Below are positions 6,791-14,005 of a DNA stretch of 15,225 nucleotides, one piece after another. The first letter of the stretch is position 1; every line of letters begins with the position of its first letter. The stretch is from positions 1 to 15,225 of the forward strand of contig CAAGLS010000221.1 in NCBI GenBank assembly GCA_900770845.1, given 5' to 3'. The notes beneath the pieces were generated by a model. It did no database searches. It was not told the DNA's origin and saw only the letters and a list, made by a program, of their open reading frames with translations. The stretch comes from an uncultured Prevotella sp. GTDB lineage: Bacteria > Bacteroidota > Bacteroidia > Bacteroidales > Bacteroidaceae. The translations under genes were made by a program, and so were the position numbers.

Positions 6791-7408
6791 TCACTTTCCC
6801 AGCTCCTGCTGCGCGATGCTCTTGTTGATTTCTTCTATGTAGTTGAGCAGCTCTTCGCGCCCTGTGGCTTTGGTGCTGCTCGTGATGATGTAGGGGGGCA
6901 ACTGCTCCCAAGTGTCGCCCAAGGCCTCCATCCATTTCTTGGCGTTGTCCTTGGCCTTGTTCAGGCCTAACTTGTCGGCTTTGGTGAAGACGATGGTGAA
7001 AGGCACTTGCGATTGCCCCAGCCAGTCGATGAACTCACGGTCTATCTTCTGCTGGTCGTGGCGGATGTCTACAAGCACGAAGACGTTGACCAGTTGCTCC
7101 CGCTGCAGGATGTAGCTCTCTATCATCTGGCGGAGTTTCTGCTGCACCGTCTTGGAGCGCTGTGCATAGCCATATCCGGGCAGGTCTACCAGATACCATT
7201 CGTTGTTGATGATGAAGTGGTTGATGAGCAGGGTCTTGCCCGGAGTGGCCGATGTCTTGGCCAGTCCCTTGTGGTTGCAGAGCATGTTGATGAGGCTCGA
7301 CTTGCCTACATTGCTTCTGCCGATGAAGGCATATTCCGGCTTGGTGTCGTTGGGGCATTTGCTCACAGTGGGTGAGGAAGTGGAGAATTGCGCTTTCTTG
7401 ATGTCCAT
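6791..7408 (-). CDS. engB: Ribosome biogenesis GTP-binding protein EngB (YihA/YsxC)
   Basis: EngB is a small essential GTPase needed for late assembly of the large ribosomal subunit. The 205-residue protein has the full set of G motifs: G1 GRSNVGKS at 30-37, the switch I region with TPGKT at 55-59, G3 DLPGYG at 75-80, G4 TKAD at 142-145 and G5 SSTK at 177-180. The GRSNVGKSSLIN and LPGYGYA phrases distinguish this family from Era and EngA. Length is normal. The ATG at 7408 lies about 12 bases after the expected transcription start and 18 bases after a near-perfect promoter. It is the first gene of a two-gene operon with uup and is divergent from the Gfo/Idh/MocA oxidoreductase gene. Pairing with another ribosome-associated NTPase fits a translation-linked operon; the functional tie is inferred. 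Confidence 0.96.
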   Translation of the reverse strand: MDIKKAQFSTSSPTVSKCPNDTKPEYAFIGRSNVGKSSLINMLCNHKGLAKTSATPGKTLLINHFIINNEWYLVDLPGYGYAQRSKTVQQKLRQMIESYILQREQLVNVFVLVDIRHDQQKIDREFIDWLGQSQVPFTIVFTKADKLGLNKAKDNAKKWMEALGDTWEQLPPYIITSSTKATGREELLNYIEEINKSIAQQELGK

Positions 7409-7425
7409 GATGATATTATTTTCTG

Positions 7426-7456
7426 CAAAGATAGTGCAAATCGAATGAACGGCAAA
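7426..7456 (-). promoter_or_regulatory. Promoter of the engB-uup operon
   Basis: On the minus strand TTTG (7456-7453), a 19-base spacer and TATCTTTG (7433-7426) match the Bacteroidetes consensus fully. The leader to the engB ATG would be only about 12 bases. Confidence 0.7.
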
Positions 7457-7552
7457 ATAAGCGTAGATGTTTTCTTCAACTTTTTTGTCGCAGTCTTCCC
7501 ATCAAACATAAGAAAAACTCCCTCCGCTATAGCCGCATCAATGATTTTTTTG

Positions 7553-7560
7553 TATTTTTG
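7553..7560 (+). promoter_or_regulatory. -7 element for the oxidoreductase gene
   Basis: TATTTTTG matches TAnnTTTG and lies 16 bases before the ATG at 7577, so the leader would be about 10 bases. A clear -33 TTTG was not found at the expected distance. Confidence 0.5.
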
Positions 7561-7576
7561 CACAAAAGCAAAACAA

Positions 7577-8560
7577 ATGAAACATATCAGTTGGGGATTT
7601 ATAGGCTGTGGCGAGGTGACGGAGAAAAAGTCTGGCCCGGCTTTCAATGAGGTGGAAGGCTCTCATGTCGAGGCGGTGATGAGCCGCTCGGAGGTGAAGG
7701 CGCGCTCCTACGCCGAGCGGCATGGCATAAGGAAATGGTATACCGACCCGCAGTCGCTCATCGACGACCCAGACGTGAACGCAATCTACATTGCCACTCC
7801 TCCCAGCTCGCATGCCACCTTTGCCATCATGGCCATGCGGGCGGGAAAGCCCGTCTACGTGGAGAAGCCCTTGGCTTCGAGCTATGACGACTGCATACGC
7901 ATCAACCGCATATCGGAAGAGACGGGCGTGCCATGTTTCGTGGCCTACTACCGTCGCTATCTGCCCTATTTCCAGCGCGTGAAGAGCATCCTCGACAACC
8001 ACCTGTTGGGCAAGATATTCAATGTGAGCGTACGCTTCAGTGTGCCGCCCCGCGACCTTGACTATCAGCACAACGGCAATCTTCCCTGGCGGCTGCAGCC
8101 CGACATTGCGGGCGGTGGCTACTTCTACGACCTTGCCCCCCATCAGCTCGACCTGATACAGCTCTTCTTCGGCCCCATCGTGAAAGCCCATGGCTACTGC
8201 GCCAACCGTATGCACCTCTATGAGGCCGAGGACACCATCGCCGCCTGCTTTCGGTTTCAGACAGGCGTGGTGGGCAGTGGCTCGTGGTGCTTCGTGGGTC
8301 ATCCCAGCGCGCGCCAAGACCTCATCACAATCACGGGAGAGTGGGGCAAGCTGTCTTTCTCCACTTACACCTACGACCCCATCAAGCTGGCGACGAGCGA
8401 CGGAGAGCAGAGCATCACGGTTCCCAACCCGCCCTACGTGCAGTTGCCCATCATCAAGCAGGTGATAGAGGACTTGCAGGGCAAGGCCGTTTGCGACTGC
8501 ACCTCTCAGAGCGCGACGCTCACCAATTGGGTAATGGACCGCGTGCTCGGCAAGTTTTAG
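7577..8560 (+). CDS. Gfo/Idh/MocA family NAD(P)-dependent oxidoreductase
   Basis: The 327-residue protein has an N-terminal Rossmann fold with the nucleotide loop GFIGCG at 7-12 and the family motif EKPLA at 96-100, where Lys97 is the usual catalytic lysine. The C-terminal domain carries GGGYFYDLAPHQLD at 179-192, matching the family pattern with conserved Asp185 and the active-site His189. Members oxidise, reduce or dehydrate sugars and sugar alcohols with NAD(P)(H); the substrate here cannot be inferred. The open frame extends upstream to 7388, but that extension crosses the engB promoter and its own -7 element (7553-7560). The start at 7577 gives the canonical N terminus MKHISWGFIGCG. It is the first gene of a probable two-gene unit with the DUF4421 gene, 22 bases downstream. 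Confidence 0.92.
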   Translation: MKHISWGFIGCGEVTEKKSGPAFNEVEGSHVEAVMSRSEVKARSYAERHGIRKWYTDPQSLIDDPDVNAIYIATPPSSHATFAIMAMRAGKPVYVEKPLASSYDDCIRINRISEETGVPCFVAYYRRYLPYFQRVKSILDNHLLGKIFNVSVRFSVPPRDLDYQHNGNLPWRLQPDIAGGGYFYDLAPHQLDLIQLFFGPIVKAHGYCANRMHLYEAEDTIAACFRFQTGVVGSGSWCFVGHPSARQDLITITGEWGKLSFSTYTYDPIKLATSDGEQSITVPNPPYVQLPIIKQVIEDLQGKAVCDCTSQSATLTNWVMDRVLGKF

Positions 8561-8582
8561 AAGCTACTAATCCTCTCATACT

Positions 8583-9683
8583 TTGCGTTACATTAAAAGA
8601 CTCATATTCCTACAGTTGTTTCTTGCCTGTTCCCTTCCCTTCATGGCCGCCGAACCGACGGACAGTGTGAAAGAAGAGAAGAGGACATCCAAGTTCGTCG
8701 CTGGGTTCAGGCGGTTGGTCAAGCATTTCACGGAGACCGACACCACCTACATAGAACCGCAACGCTACAATTTCACCGTGATGCTGCAAGAGACCAACAC
8801 GGTGGAGCGCTACACATTGCGCAACAAGTCGGGACAGGAAGTGACGTTCTCTCCCCGCTCTGTCTTTAAGTTGGGACCCTACTTCGGCTACCGGTGGCTT
8901 TTCCTCGGCTATACGTTCGACTTGAAGCATCTGAGCAGCTCCAAAGGGAAGACAGAGCTTGACATGAGCATCTATGCGCCGCAATTGGGCTTCGACGTGT
9001 TCTATCGGGATTTGGGAAACAAATACCAACTGAAGCGTGTGAAGATGGGGGGTGGCGTTGACACCTCACCGCTCCGCGACGCATCGTTTGAGGGGCTGAC
9101 AGGCAAGATTTCGGGGTTTAACATCTATTACATCTTCAACCACCACAAGTTCTCCTATCCCGCAGCCTTCAGCCAAAGCACCATCCAGAGGCGCAGCGCG
9201 GGCTCGGCTATGGCTGGCTTCGGCTACATGCGCCATTCGCTCAACATCGACTGGAACGAGTTCAACGAGTTGGTGGCTTCGCGGCTCAATGAGCCATCGC
9301 CCATGGTGCGTGTTGACAGCACGCTGCTCTTCAATCGCGTGCGCTACACCGACATCTCCTTCTCGGGGGGCTACGGCTACAACTGGGTCTTTGCACGCAA
9401 CTGCCTGCTTGCTGTCTCGGTGTCGCTCGCCGTGGGCTATAAGCATTCTTGGTCGGAAGTGGAGGAGCGGTCGTTCTCCTTCAAGAACTTCAGCTTCAGC
9501 AATTTCAATCTTGACGGCATCGGCCGCATGGGGCTTGTCTACAACAATATGCGCTGGTATGCGGGCGCCAGTGCCATCTTCCACACTTACTACTACCGCA
9601 AGAGCCAATTCTCCACCAACACCACCTTTGGAAGCATCAACATCTACGTGGGCTTCAACTTCGGCAGGCGCAAGCACCCATGA
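8583..9683 (+). CDS. DUF4421 domain outer-membrane-like protein
   Basis: The 366-residue protein resembles the DUF4421 family of Bacteroidetes proteins, presumed outer-membrane beta barrels. Supporting features are the alternating aromatic strands in the second half (GGYGYNWVFARN, FHTYYYRKSQF) and the terminal strand SINIYVGFNFGRR. The start appears to be TTG at 8583. An in-frame stop lies at 8568-8570 and the next ATG (8643) would cut away the hydrophobic leader. From TTG the product begins with a positively charged, hydrophobic signal sequence, RYIKRLIFLQLFLACSLPF, with probable signal peptidase I cleavage near residues 21-24. A Cys at 16 is preceded by FLA, a poor lipobox, so lipoprotein status is doubtful. 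It follows the oxidoreductase gene by 22 bases without an evident promoter and is probably cotranscribed. Its biological role is unknown. Confidence 0.82.
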   Translation: MRYIKRLIFLQLFLACSLPFMAAEPTDSVKEEKRTSKFVAGFRRLVKHFTETDTTYIEPQRYNFTVMLQETNTVERYTLRNKSGQEVTFSPRSVFKLGPYFGYRWLFLGYTFDLKHLSSSKGKTELDMSIYAPQLGFDVFYRDLGNKYQLKRVKMGGGVDTSPLRDASFEGLTGKISGFNIYYIFNHHKFSYPAAFSQSTIQRRSAGSAMAGFGYMRHSLNIDWNEFNELVASRLNEPSPMVRVDSTLLFNRVRYTDISFSGGYGYNWVFARNCLLAVSVSLAVGYKHSWSEVEERSFSFKNFSFSNFNLDGIGRMGLVYNNMRWYAGASAIFHTYYYRKSQFSTNTTFGSINIYVGFNFGRRKHP

Positions 9684-10032
9684 CAGCCCCATGGGCATGC
9701 GGCCCTGGGCCAGGATGTCCCGTCCTTGTCGTGGCCGTGCCTGGCGGGTGGCGGGGCCGTTGATGGGAGAATGGGGCTGCCTGTCCATTCTTTTCTAAAG
9801 GCCGGTTCTAAAAATTAGGTGTAGAAACCAAGCCGGTACGGATATATGTTGTTTCGGTCGTCTTCTGCATCTATCGGTCTCAAAACGTCAAGTCTCATCG
9901 GTCGTGTAGCCCACTACACCCCCTCTTCAACTTACGTTCCAGAGTCCCGATAGCTGGCAGAATACGCCTCGACCTAATTTTTAGAACTGACCTAAAAAAT
10001 TACATAGGGGCTGAATATTTTGGCGTTGATTG
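9684..10032. other. Gene-free region before rnpB
   Basis: About 350 bases without a convincing gene. The first 100 bases are GC-rich and contain a 9-base inverted repeat, CAGCCCCAT (9684-9692) with ATGGGGCTG (9771-9779), too widely spaced to be an ordinary terminator. The MITE-like element at 9803-9989 fills most of the rest. Confidence 0.5.
9803..9989. mobile_element. MITE-like element with 18-bp terminal inverted repeats
   Basis: CGGTTCTAAAAATTAGGT at 9803-9820 is matched by ACCTAATTTTTAGAACTG at 9972-9989, which read inward differs at one base of 18. They enclose 151 bases with no transposase or significant open frame, giving a 187-bp unit. Inside is a 6-bp perfect hairpin, GTGTAG (9904-9909) with CTACAC (9914-9919). 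A convincing target duplication is absent; CTAAA occurs just outside both ends (9795-9799 and 9992-9996) but at unequal distances. The structure fits a non-autonomous transposable element mobilised in trans; a large structured RNA or regulatory element is the alternative. Confidence 0.6.
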
Positions 10033-10062
10033 TTTGTAATTGAAAAAATAATATTAATTTTG
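10033..10062 (+). promoter_or_regulatory. Promoter of rnpB
   Basis: TTTG at 10033-10036, an 18-base spacer and TAATTTTG at 10055-10062 resemble the Bacteroidetes consensus. The predicted start near 10068 coincides with the 5' base of the RNase P RNA P1 helix. Confidence 0.65.
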
Positions 10063-10066
10063 CGTT

Positions 10067-10461
10067 GGAAACAGTGTCCCGGCTTGCCGCTGGCATCAAA
10101 TGGGTGCGAGAGGAAAGTCCGGGCAGCGCAAGGCGCCCCACTTCTGAAAGTGGAAGCTGTTGGCGACAGCAGATGTAGGCAGAAGAAAATGACCGCCGCC
10201 ACTTTGTTGGCGGCAAGGGTGAGAAGGCGGTGTAAGAGACCACCAGCTGCCGGGCGATCGGCAGGCTGTGTCGTTTGGGGGCTGCAAGTTCATGTATACC
10301 ACCGTCATGACAGGGTAGCCTGCCCGAGACGGTTCGCCGTCACGGTGGAGGGTAGAACGCTTGAGCCATGGGGTGACTCATGGATTAGATAAATGGCAGG
10401 CGCCGCGATTCTCCTTGTGAGAGCCGCGGTACGGAACCCGGCTTATAGGGGCACTGTTTCT
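10067..10461 (+). ncRNA. rnpB: RNase P RNA, bacterial type A
   Basis: This is the catalytic RNA that removes 5' leaders from tRNA precursors. The universally conserved segments appear in order: GAGGAAAGTCCGGGC at 10110-10124, AGAAAATGACCGCC near 10183-10197, AAGGGTGAGAAGGCGGTGTA near 10215, GGTAGAACGCTTGAGC near 10350, TTAGATAAATGGC at 10385-10397 and GGAACCCGGCTTATAG near 10433-10448. The ends pair as helix P1: GAAACAGTG at 10068-10076 with CACTGTTTC at 10452-10460. The length of about 395 bases is on the long side. Part of the excess is a hairpin between TAGATAAATGG and the 3' GAACCCGG: CCGCG (10403-10407) pairs with CGCGG (10425-10429), with TCTC/GAGA inside. A T-run follows P1 directly and can terminate transcription. 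End coordinates are accurate to a few bases. Confidence 0.95.
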
Positions 10462-10468
10462 CTTTTTT
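10452..10468 (+). terminator. rnpB terminator (P1 3' strand plus T-run)
   Basis: The 3' strand of helix P1 is followed by TCTTTTTTA, so closing of P1 and the T-run together resemble an intrinsic terminator. Leak-through could supply transcription to the next two genes, which lack an evident promoter. Confidence 0.45.
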
Positions 10469-10495
10469 ATGACTTGAACCACAGACTGGACAAAG

Positions 10496-10897
10496 ATGGA
10501 AAAGGACATTCTGAACGATTATGAGCATAAGGTGACGAAAAAGATTGCCGAGCGGGGAGAAGAGGCCGGCTTTCCAAGGCTTGAAGACTATGGATTGAAG
10601 AAAAGTGCCTTTGAAACCTATCTGTTTGAGAAGCAGGCCATACTCGACATCAATGGAAACGACAAGGCACGCTATACCATTTGGGGGCTCCTGATGGTTG
10701 CTCCAGTTCTGGCCGCCGACGCGTTTCCCCATGAGCGGCTGCCTTGGGGCGAGGCCACCATCCTCGTGGCCTTGGTGGGCGGCTTTCTGCTCTGCCTCCT
10801 CTATCAGGCAATAGTTTCCATGGTGAAGCGCAGCAAACTGCGCAACCTCTATGACGAAAAGATGGAAAAATATATCAACGACGTATTGAACTACTAA
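10496..10897 (+). CDS. Small two-helix membrane protein of unknown function
   Basis: The 133-residue protein has a charged N-terminal cytoplasmic-type segment (1-57), two hydrophobic stretches likely to span the membrane (about 60-77 and 87-108) and a short basic then acidic tail (110-133, KRSKLRNLYDEKMEKYINDV). It has no signal peptide and no recognisable catalytic motif, so I assign no family. It lies 11 bases upstream of the DUF1232 gene on the same strand, which suggests joint expression and perhaps a shared membrane role. No TAnnTTTG promoter is visible in the 35 bases between it and the rnpB terminator, so transcription may come from rnpB read-through or from a promoter of another type. 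Confidence 0.75.
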   Translation: MEKDILNDYEHKVTKKIAERGEEAGFPRLEDYGLKKSAFETYLFEKQAILDINGNDKARYTIWGLLMVAPVLAADAFPHERLPWGEATILVALVGGFLLCLLYQAIVSMVKRSKLRNLYDEKMEKYINDVLNY

Positions 10898-10908
10898 TTC
10901 TTAGCCCT

Positions 10909-11316
10909 ATGGACATCAACGAGATTCTCAGTTACAAGGACAAATTCACCAAGACGGGATTCAGAGAGAAGATTTCGCGCATTGCCAAGCGTGCCGGCGC
11001 AAAGCTCGTCTATGCGGCCCTCATTCTTTATTATACGCTCGAATCGGACAAGGTGAGCATCAAGGACAAGGCCATCATCCTCGGTGCCTTGGGCTACCTC
11101 ATCAGTCCGCTCGACGTGGTGCCCGACGCCATTCCCATTGCGGGATTGGGCGACGACCTTGCGGTGCTCATCTATGTGCTGAAGAAGGTGTGGGGCGGAG
11201 TCAACGACGAAGTCCGCACCAAGGCGAAGTCGAAGCTCTCCCGCTGGTTTGACGAGGACGAGCTGAGGGACATCGACGACCTCTTCACCCAGAAGCCTGA
11301 GGACACTCCCGTGTGA
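10909..11316 (+). CDS. DUF1232 (YkvA-like) membrane protein
   Basis: The 135-residue protein carries the DUF1232 hallmark at about 62-92, GYLISPLDVVPDAIP followed by GLGDDLAVL, where the (S/P)xDxxPD and GxxDD positions are the conserved core. A hydrophobic segment (about 31-42) and the DUF1232 core itself are membrane-associated in family members. The C terminus (100-135) is charged and acidic. YkvA-like proteins are widespread and their biochemical role is not established. The length is typical of the family. The gene is the second of a probable two-gene unit with the membrane protein at 10496-10897, starting 11 bases after it. A long hairpin 20 bases after the stop probably ends the transcript. 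Confidence 0.88.
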   Translation: MDINEILSYKDKFTKTGFREKISRIAKRAGAKLVYAALILYYTLESDKVSIKDKAIILGALGYLISPLDVVPDAIPIAGLGDDLAVLIYVLKKVWGGVNDEVRTKAKSKLSRWFDEDELRDIDDLFTQKPEDTPV

Positions 11317-11335
11317 CCCCGAGGATATGAATCGG

Positions 11336-11389
11336 ACAAGGAAAGGCTCTTGGACATCAATGCCATGATGTACAAGAGCCTTTCCTGTC
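11336..11389. terminator. Long hairpin between convergent genes, probable bidirectional terminator
   Basis: GGAAAGGCTCTTG (11340-11352) pairs perfectly with CAAGAGCCTTTCC (11373-11385). One more pair and a bulged extension lie outside, and an inner 6-bp stem, ACATCA (11354-11359) with TGATGT (11366-11371), closes a 6-base loop. It lies 19 bases after the DUF1232 stop and about 42 bases beyond the glycosyltransferase stop on the other strand. There is no T-run on either side, so termination may need another factor, or the hairpin may stabilise both 3' ends. Confidence 0.6.
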
Positions 11390-11431
11390 TGTGTGGGGAT
11401 GGCCGGGAGCCTGGGTTCTTTCCCGCGACGG

Positions 11432-12463
11432 CTATTGGTCGAGTTTGTCGTAGGTTCTGTGGCCTTTGGCGTAGTATTGCCAGAGGATGCTGTGGCGATA
11501 GAGTATCTCCGCGTCGGGTACGCGCCGCATGGACTGGATGCGCTCCCTGTCGGCCTTGAAATCCTTGCGCCAGCGGATGAAGGCGCGGCGCCCCTTGACG
11601 ACGGCCTTGAAGTCGCCCCAGTTGCGCCCGAGGATGAGCATTTCGAAGGCGGCCAGATAATCCAGGAACCAGCGTCGGCGCATGACGGTCCCCAGCCGGT
11701 TGGACTCCACGTTCTTGTAGATCATCGTCAGGTTGTTGCGGAAGTTGAGATAGGTCTTCATGGGATTGCCCTTGGGCAGGGTTCCGCCTCCCACATGGTA
11801 GACCTTGCTTTGGGGGATGAGCATGATGCGGCGGCCCATAATGCGCAGCCGCCAGCAGAGGTCTATCTCCTCATTGTGGGCGAAGAAGCGGGGGTCGAGG
11901 CCTCCCGCGTCCCAGTAGTCTTTCTTGCGGATGAGCAGACAGGCTCCCGTGCCCCATGCCAAGAGGTCGGGGGTGTCGTACTGTCCGTTGTCGGCCTCCA
12001 CGGTCTCGAACATCCGGCCGCGGCAGAAGGGATAGCCCAGACAGTCGAGCTTGCCTCCGCTGGCGCCGGCGTATTCAAACTTGCCGCGCTCCGCCATCGA
12101 CAGCAGCTTGGGCTGGCAGGCGGCGCAGTCGTCGTGGGAGTCCATATAGTCGAGCAAGGGGCGCAGCCAGTGGCTGGTCACCTCCACGTCGGAGTTGAGC
12201 AGGATGTAGTATTCGGCGTCGACTTGTTTCAGCGCACGGTTGTAGCCCTCGGCGAATCCATAGTTGCGGTCGAGGACGATGGTGCGCAGCTGGGGGAAAT
12301 CGCGGCCGAGCATTTGCAGGGAGTCGTCGGTGGAGTCGTTGTCGGCGATGATCACCTCAGCCTCGTCGCGGGAGCATTCCACCACGTTGGGCAGGTATTC
12401 CTGCATCATCTTGCAGCCGTTCCAGTTGAGGATCACGATGGCGGCCTTCTTGTTGTCTTCCAT
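11432..12463 (-). CDS. Family 2 glycosyltransferase (rhamnosyltransferase-like)
   Basis: The 343-residue protein has a GT-A fold nucleotide-sugar domain: IVILNWNG at 9-16, IIADNDSTDDS at 38-48, NYGFAEGYNRAL at 67-78 and LLNSDVEV at 88-95 with the metal-binding acidic pair around Asp92. The later part has WGTGACLLIRK at 170-180, then GGLDPRFFAHNEEIDLCWRL at 187-206 with the likely catalytic acidic residues, and VYHVGGGTL at 221-229. The arrangement matches GT2 enzymes that add rhamnose or similar sugars to cell-surface glycans; donor and acceptor cannot be read. There are no obvious membrane helices, so it is probably cytoplasmic and membrane-associated. It begins 6 bases after the mtaB stop and is the second gene of that operon. 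Confidence 0.9.
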   Translation of the reverse strand: MEDNKKAAIVILNWNGCKMMQEYLPNVVECSRDEAEVIIADNDSTDDSLQMLGRDFPQLRTIVLDRNYGFAEGYNRALKQVDAEYYILLNSDVEVTSHWLRPLLDYMDSHDDCAACQPKLLSMAERGKFEYAGASGGKLDCLGYPFCRGRMFETVEADNGQYDTPDLLAWGTGACLLIRKKDYWDAGGLDPRFFAHNEEIDLCWRLRIMGRRIMLIPQSKVYHVGGGTLPKGNPMKTYLNFRNNLTMIYKNVESNRLGTVMRRRWFLDYLAAFEMLILGRNWGDFKAVVKGRRAFIRWRKDFKADRERIQSMRRVPDAEILYRHSILWQYYAKGHRTYDKLDQ

Positions 12464-12469
12464 AATTCT

Positions 12470-13846
12470 TTATAGGATTTCGGCGCGCAGGGCGTCCTTC
12501 TTCATGTTGAACTCCCCGAGGCGGACACGGAGAATCTCGTTGTCGTATTCTTCCTTGGCCAGTCGGGCGGGCAGCTCCACGCGGATGTAGTTGCGCGTGA
12601 ATCCATGCATGGGTCTGCCGGGAGCAGCCTTCTCGAAGAGCACTTCCGCCTCCTGGCCGATGTGCGCGGCATAGAAGTCGTGTGTCTTTCTGTCGGAGAG
12701 GGCGAGCAGCCGTTTGGAGCGTGCCTTCTTCTCCTTCTCGTCCACCACGTATGAGATGGCGAGGGCCGATGTGCCGGGGCGCTCGCTGTAGGGGAAGACG
12801 TGGAGCTGGGTGACCGGCAGGCTGGCAAGGAAGTCGTAGCATTCCTCAAAGTTCTCGGGACGTTCGCCGCGGCATCCCACCATTACGTCCACGCCGATGA
12901 AGGCGTCGGGCATCTGCTCCTTGATGAGGCGGATCTTGTGGGCGAAGAGGCTGCTGTCGTAGCGTCGGTGCATCAGCTTCAGCACTGCGTCGCTGCCGCT
13001 TTGGAGAGGGATGTGGAAATGGGGCATGAAGGCTCTCGACTGCGCGCAGTAGCTGATGAGTTCGTCACTCAACAGGTCGGGTTCCAGCGAAGATATGCGG
13101 TAGCGCTTGATGCCCTCCACCCGGTCGAGGGCCTTCACCAAGTCGAGGAAGCTCTCATGGGTGGTCTTTCCGAAGTCGCCGATGTTGACGCCCGTGATGA
13201 CAATCTCCTTTCCGCCCTCGCCGGCGGCTTGCTCTGCCTGTGCCACGAGCGACGCTATGGTGGGGTTGCGCGAGAATCCGCGCGCGTAGGGAATGGTGCA
13301 GTAGGTGCAGAAGTAGTCGCAGCCGTCCTGCACCTTCAGGAAATAGCGCGTGCGGTTGCCGCGTGAGCATGAGGGCTGGAACGATTTGATGTCCTTGGTT
13401 TTCACCGAATGGTAGAGGCCTCCGTCGGCGTTTGCGTCGTTGGGGGCTGCGCCCGGGGCGTTGGCTGGGTGTTGGCGCAGCGTCCATGCATCGTTGAGAT
13501 ACTGGATGAGGTTGGCCTTCTCGTTGCTCCCCAACACAAGGTCTACGCCGGGAATCTTGGCCACTGTAGCCGACTCCAACTGCGCGTAGCAGCCTGTCAC
13601 GACCATGAAGGCGTTGGGATTCTCGCGTGCCACCCGATGGATGAGCTGCCGGCACTTGTGGTCGGCCTCTCCGGTTACGGAGCAGGTGTTGATGAGGCAT
13701 AGGTCGGCAGGCTCGGTCTTCCCCGCCTCTGTCATGCCCATCTCGCTGAGCGAGCGCGCAAAGGTGGAGGTCTCTGAGAAGTTGAGCTTGCAGCCTAACG
13801 TGAAGTATTTGGCTTTCTTGCCTTGGAAAATGCTTGTATCTATCAT
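12470..13846 (-). CDS. mtaB: tRNA (t6A37) C2-methylthiotransferase MtaB
   Basis: MtaB is a radical-SAM enzyme that converts t6A37 to ms2t6A37 in ANN-decoding tRNAs. The 458-residue protein has the N-terminal UPF0004 domain with three cluster cysteines, Cys19 (TLGCKLN), Cys55 (NTCSVT) and Cys86 (TGCYAQ). A linker follows, then the radical-SAM motif CDYFCTYC at 176-183 (Cys176, Cys180, Cys183). The TIM-barrel signatures ISSLEPDLL, MPHFHIPLQSGSD (274-286) and FPYSERPGT (351-359) come next, with a weak TRAM-like region after about 391. The LGCKLN phrase separates MtaB from MiaB and RimO. The open frame continues 92 codons upstream to 14122, but that extension crosses a strong promoter (13975-14005) and is low-complexity. 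The start at 13846 (MIDTSIFQGKKAKYFTLGCK) gives the family's N terminus. The leader would be about 120 bases. It is followed after 6 bases by the glycosyltransferase. Confidence 0.94.
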   Translation of the reverse strand: MIDTSIFQGKKAKYFTLGCKLNFSETSTFARSLSEMGMTEAGKTEPADLCLINTCSVTGEADHKCRQLIHRVARENPNAFMVVTGCYAQLESATVAKIPGVDLVLGSNEKANLIQYLNDAWTLRQHPANAPGAAPNDANADGGLYHSVKTKDIKSFQPSCSRGNRTRYFLKVQDGCDYFCTYCTIPYARGFSRNPTIASLVAQAEQAAGEGGKEIVITGVNIGDFGKTTHESFLDLVKALDRVEGIKRYRISSLEPDLLSDELISYCAQSRAFMPHFHIPLQSGSDAVLKLMHRRYDSSLFAHKIRLIKEQMPDAFIGVDVMVGCRGERPENFEECYDFLASLPVTQLHVFPYSERPGTSALAISYVVDEKEKKARSKRLLALSDRKTHDFYAAHIGQEAEVLFEKAAPGRPMHGFTRNYIRVELPARLAKEEYDNEILRVRLGEFNMKKDALRAEIL

Positions 13847-13974
13847 GCGTCGTTGTTTGAAGTCGAAACCGTGCCTCGCGCGTACCTTATATATTATATA
13901 TAGGGCCTTTGGCCGAACGCTGCGGGCAGAGGCCGGCAGGGGTGGGCTGGCTGGCGGCTGCGCCTTTTGTTGTG

Positions 13975-14005
13975 CAAAGATACTGCAAATCGGGTGAAGA
14001 ACAAA
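13975..14005 (-). promoter_or_regulatory. Promoter of the mtaB-glycosyltransferase operon
   Basis: On the minus strand TTTG (14005-14002), a 19-base spacer and TATCTTTG (13982-13975) match the Bacteroidetes consensus, with the same TATCTTTG as the engB promoter. The leader to the mtaB ATG would be about 120 bases. Confidence 0.68.

Noticed and set aside
9684..9779. Terminator for the DUF4421 gene from CAGCCCCAT/ATGGGGCTG
   Set aside because: The arms are 78 bases apart and lack a T-run, so an ordinary intrinsic terminator is unlikely.
9066..9788. 240-codon minus-strand frame opposite the DUF4421 gene
   Set aside because: Shadow of a coherent beta-barrel-like protein on the plus strand; no promoter or family motif.
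11393..12475. 360-codon plus-strand frame opposite the glycosyltransferase
   Set aside because: Composition rich in Val, Ala, Gly and Glu without motifs, whereas the minus strand encodes a complete GT2 enzyme.
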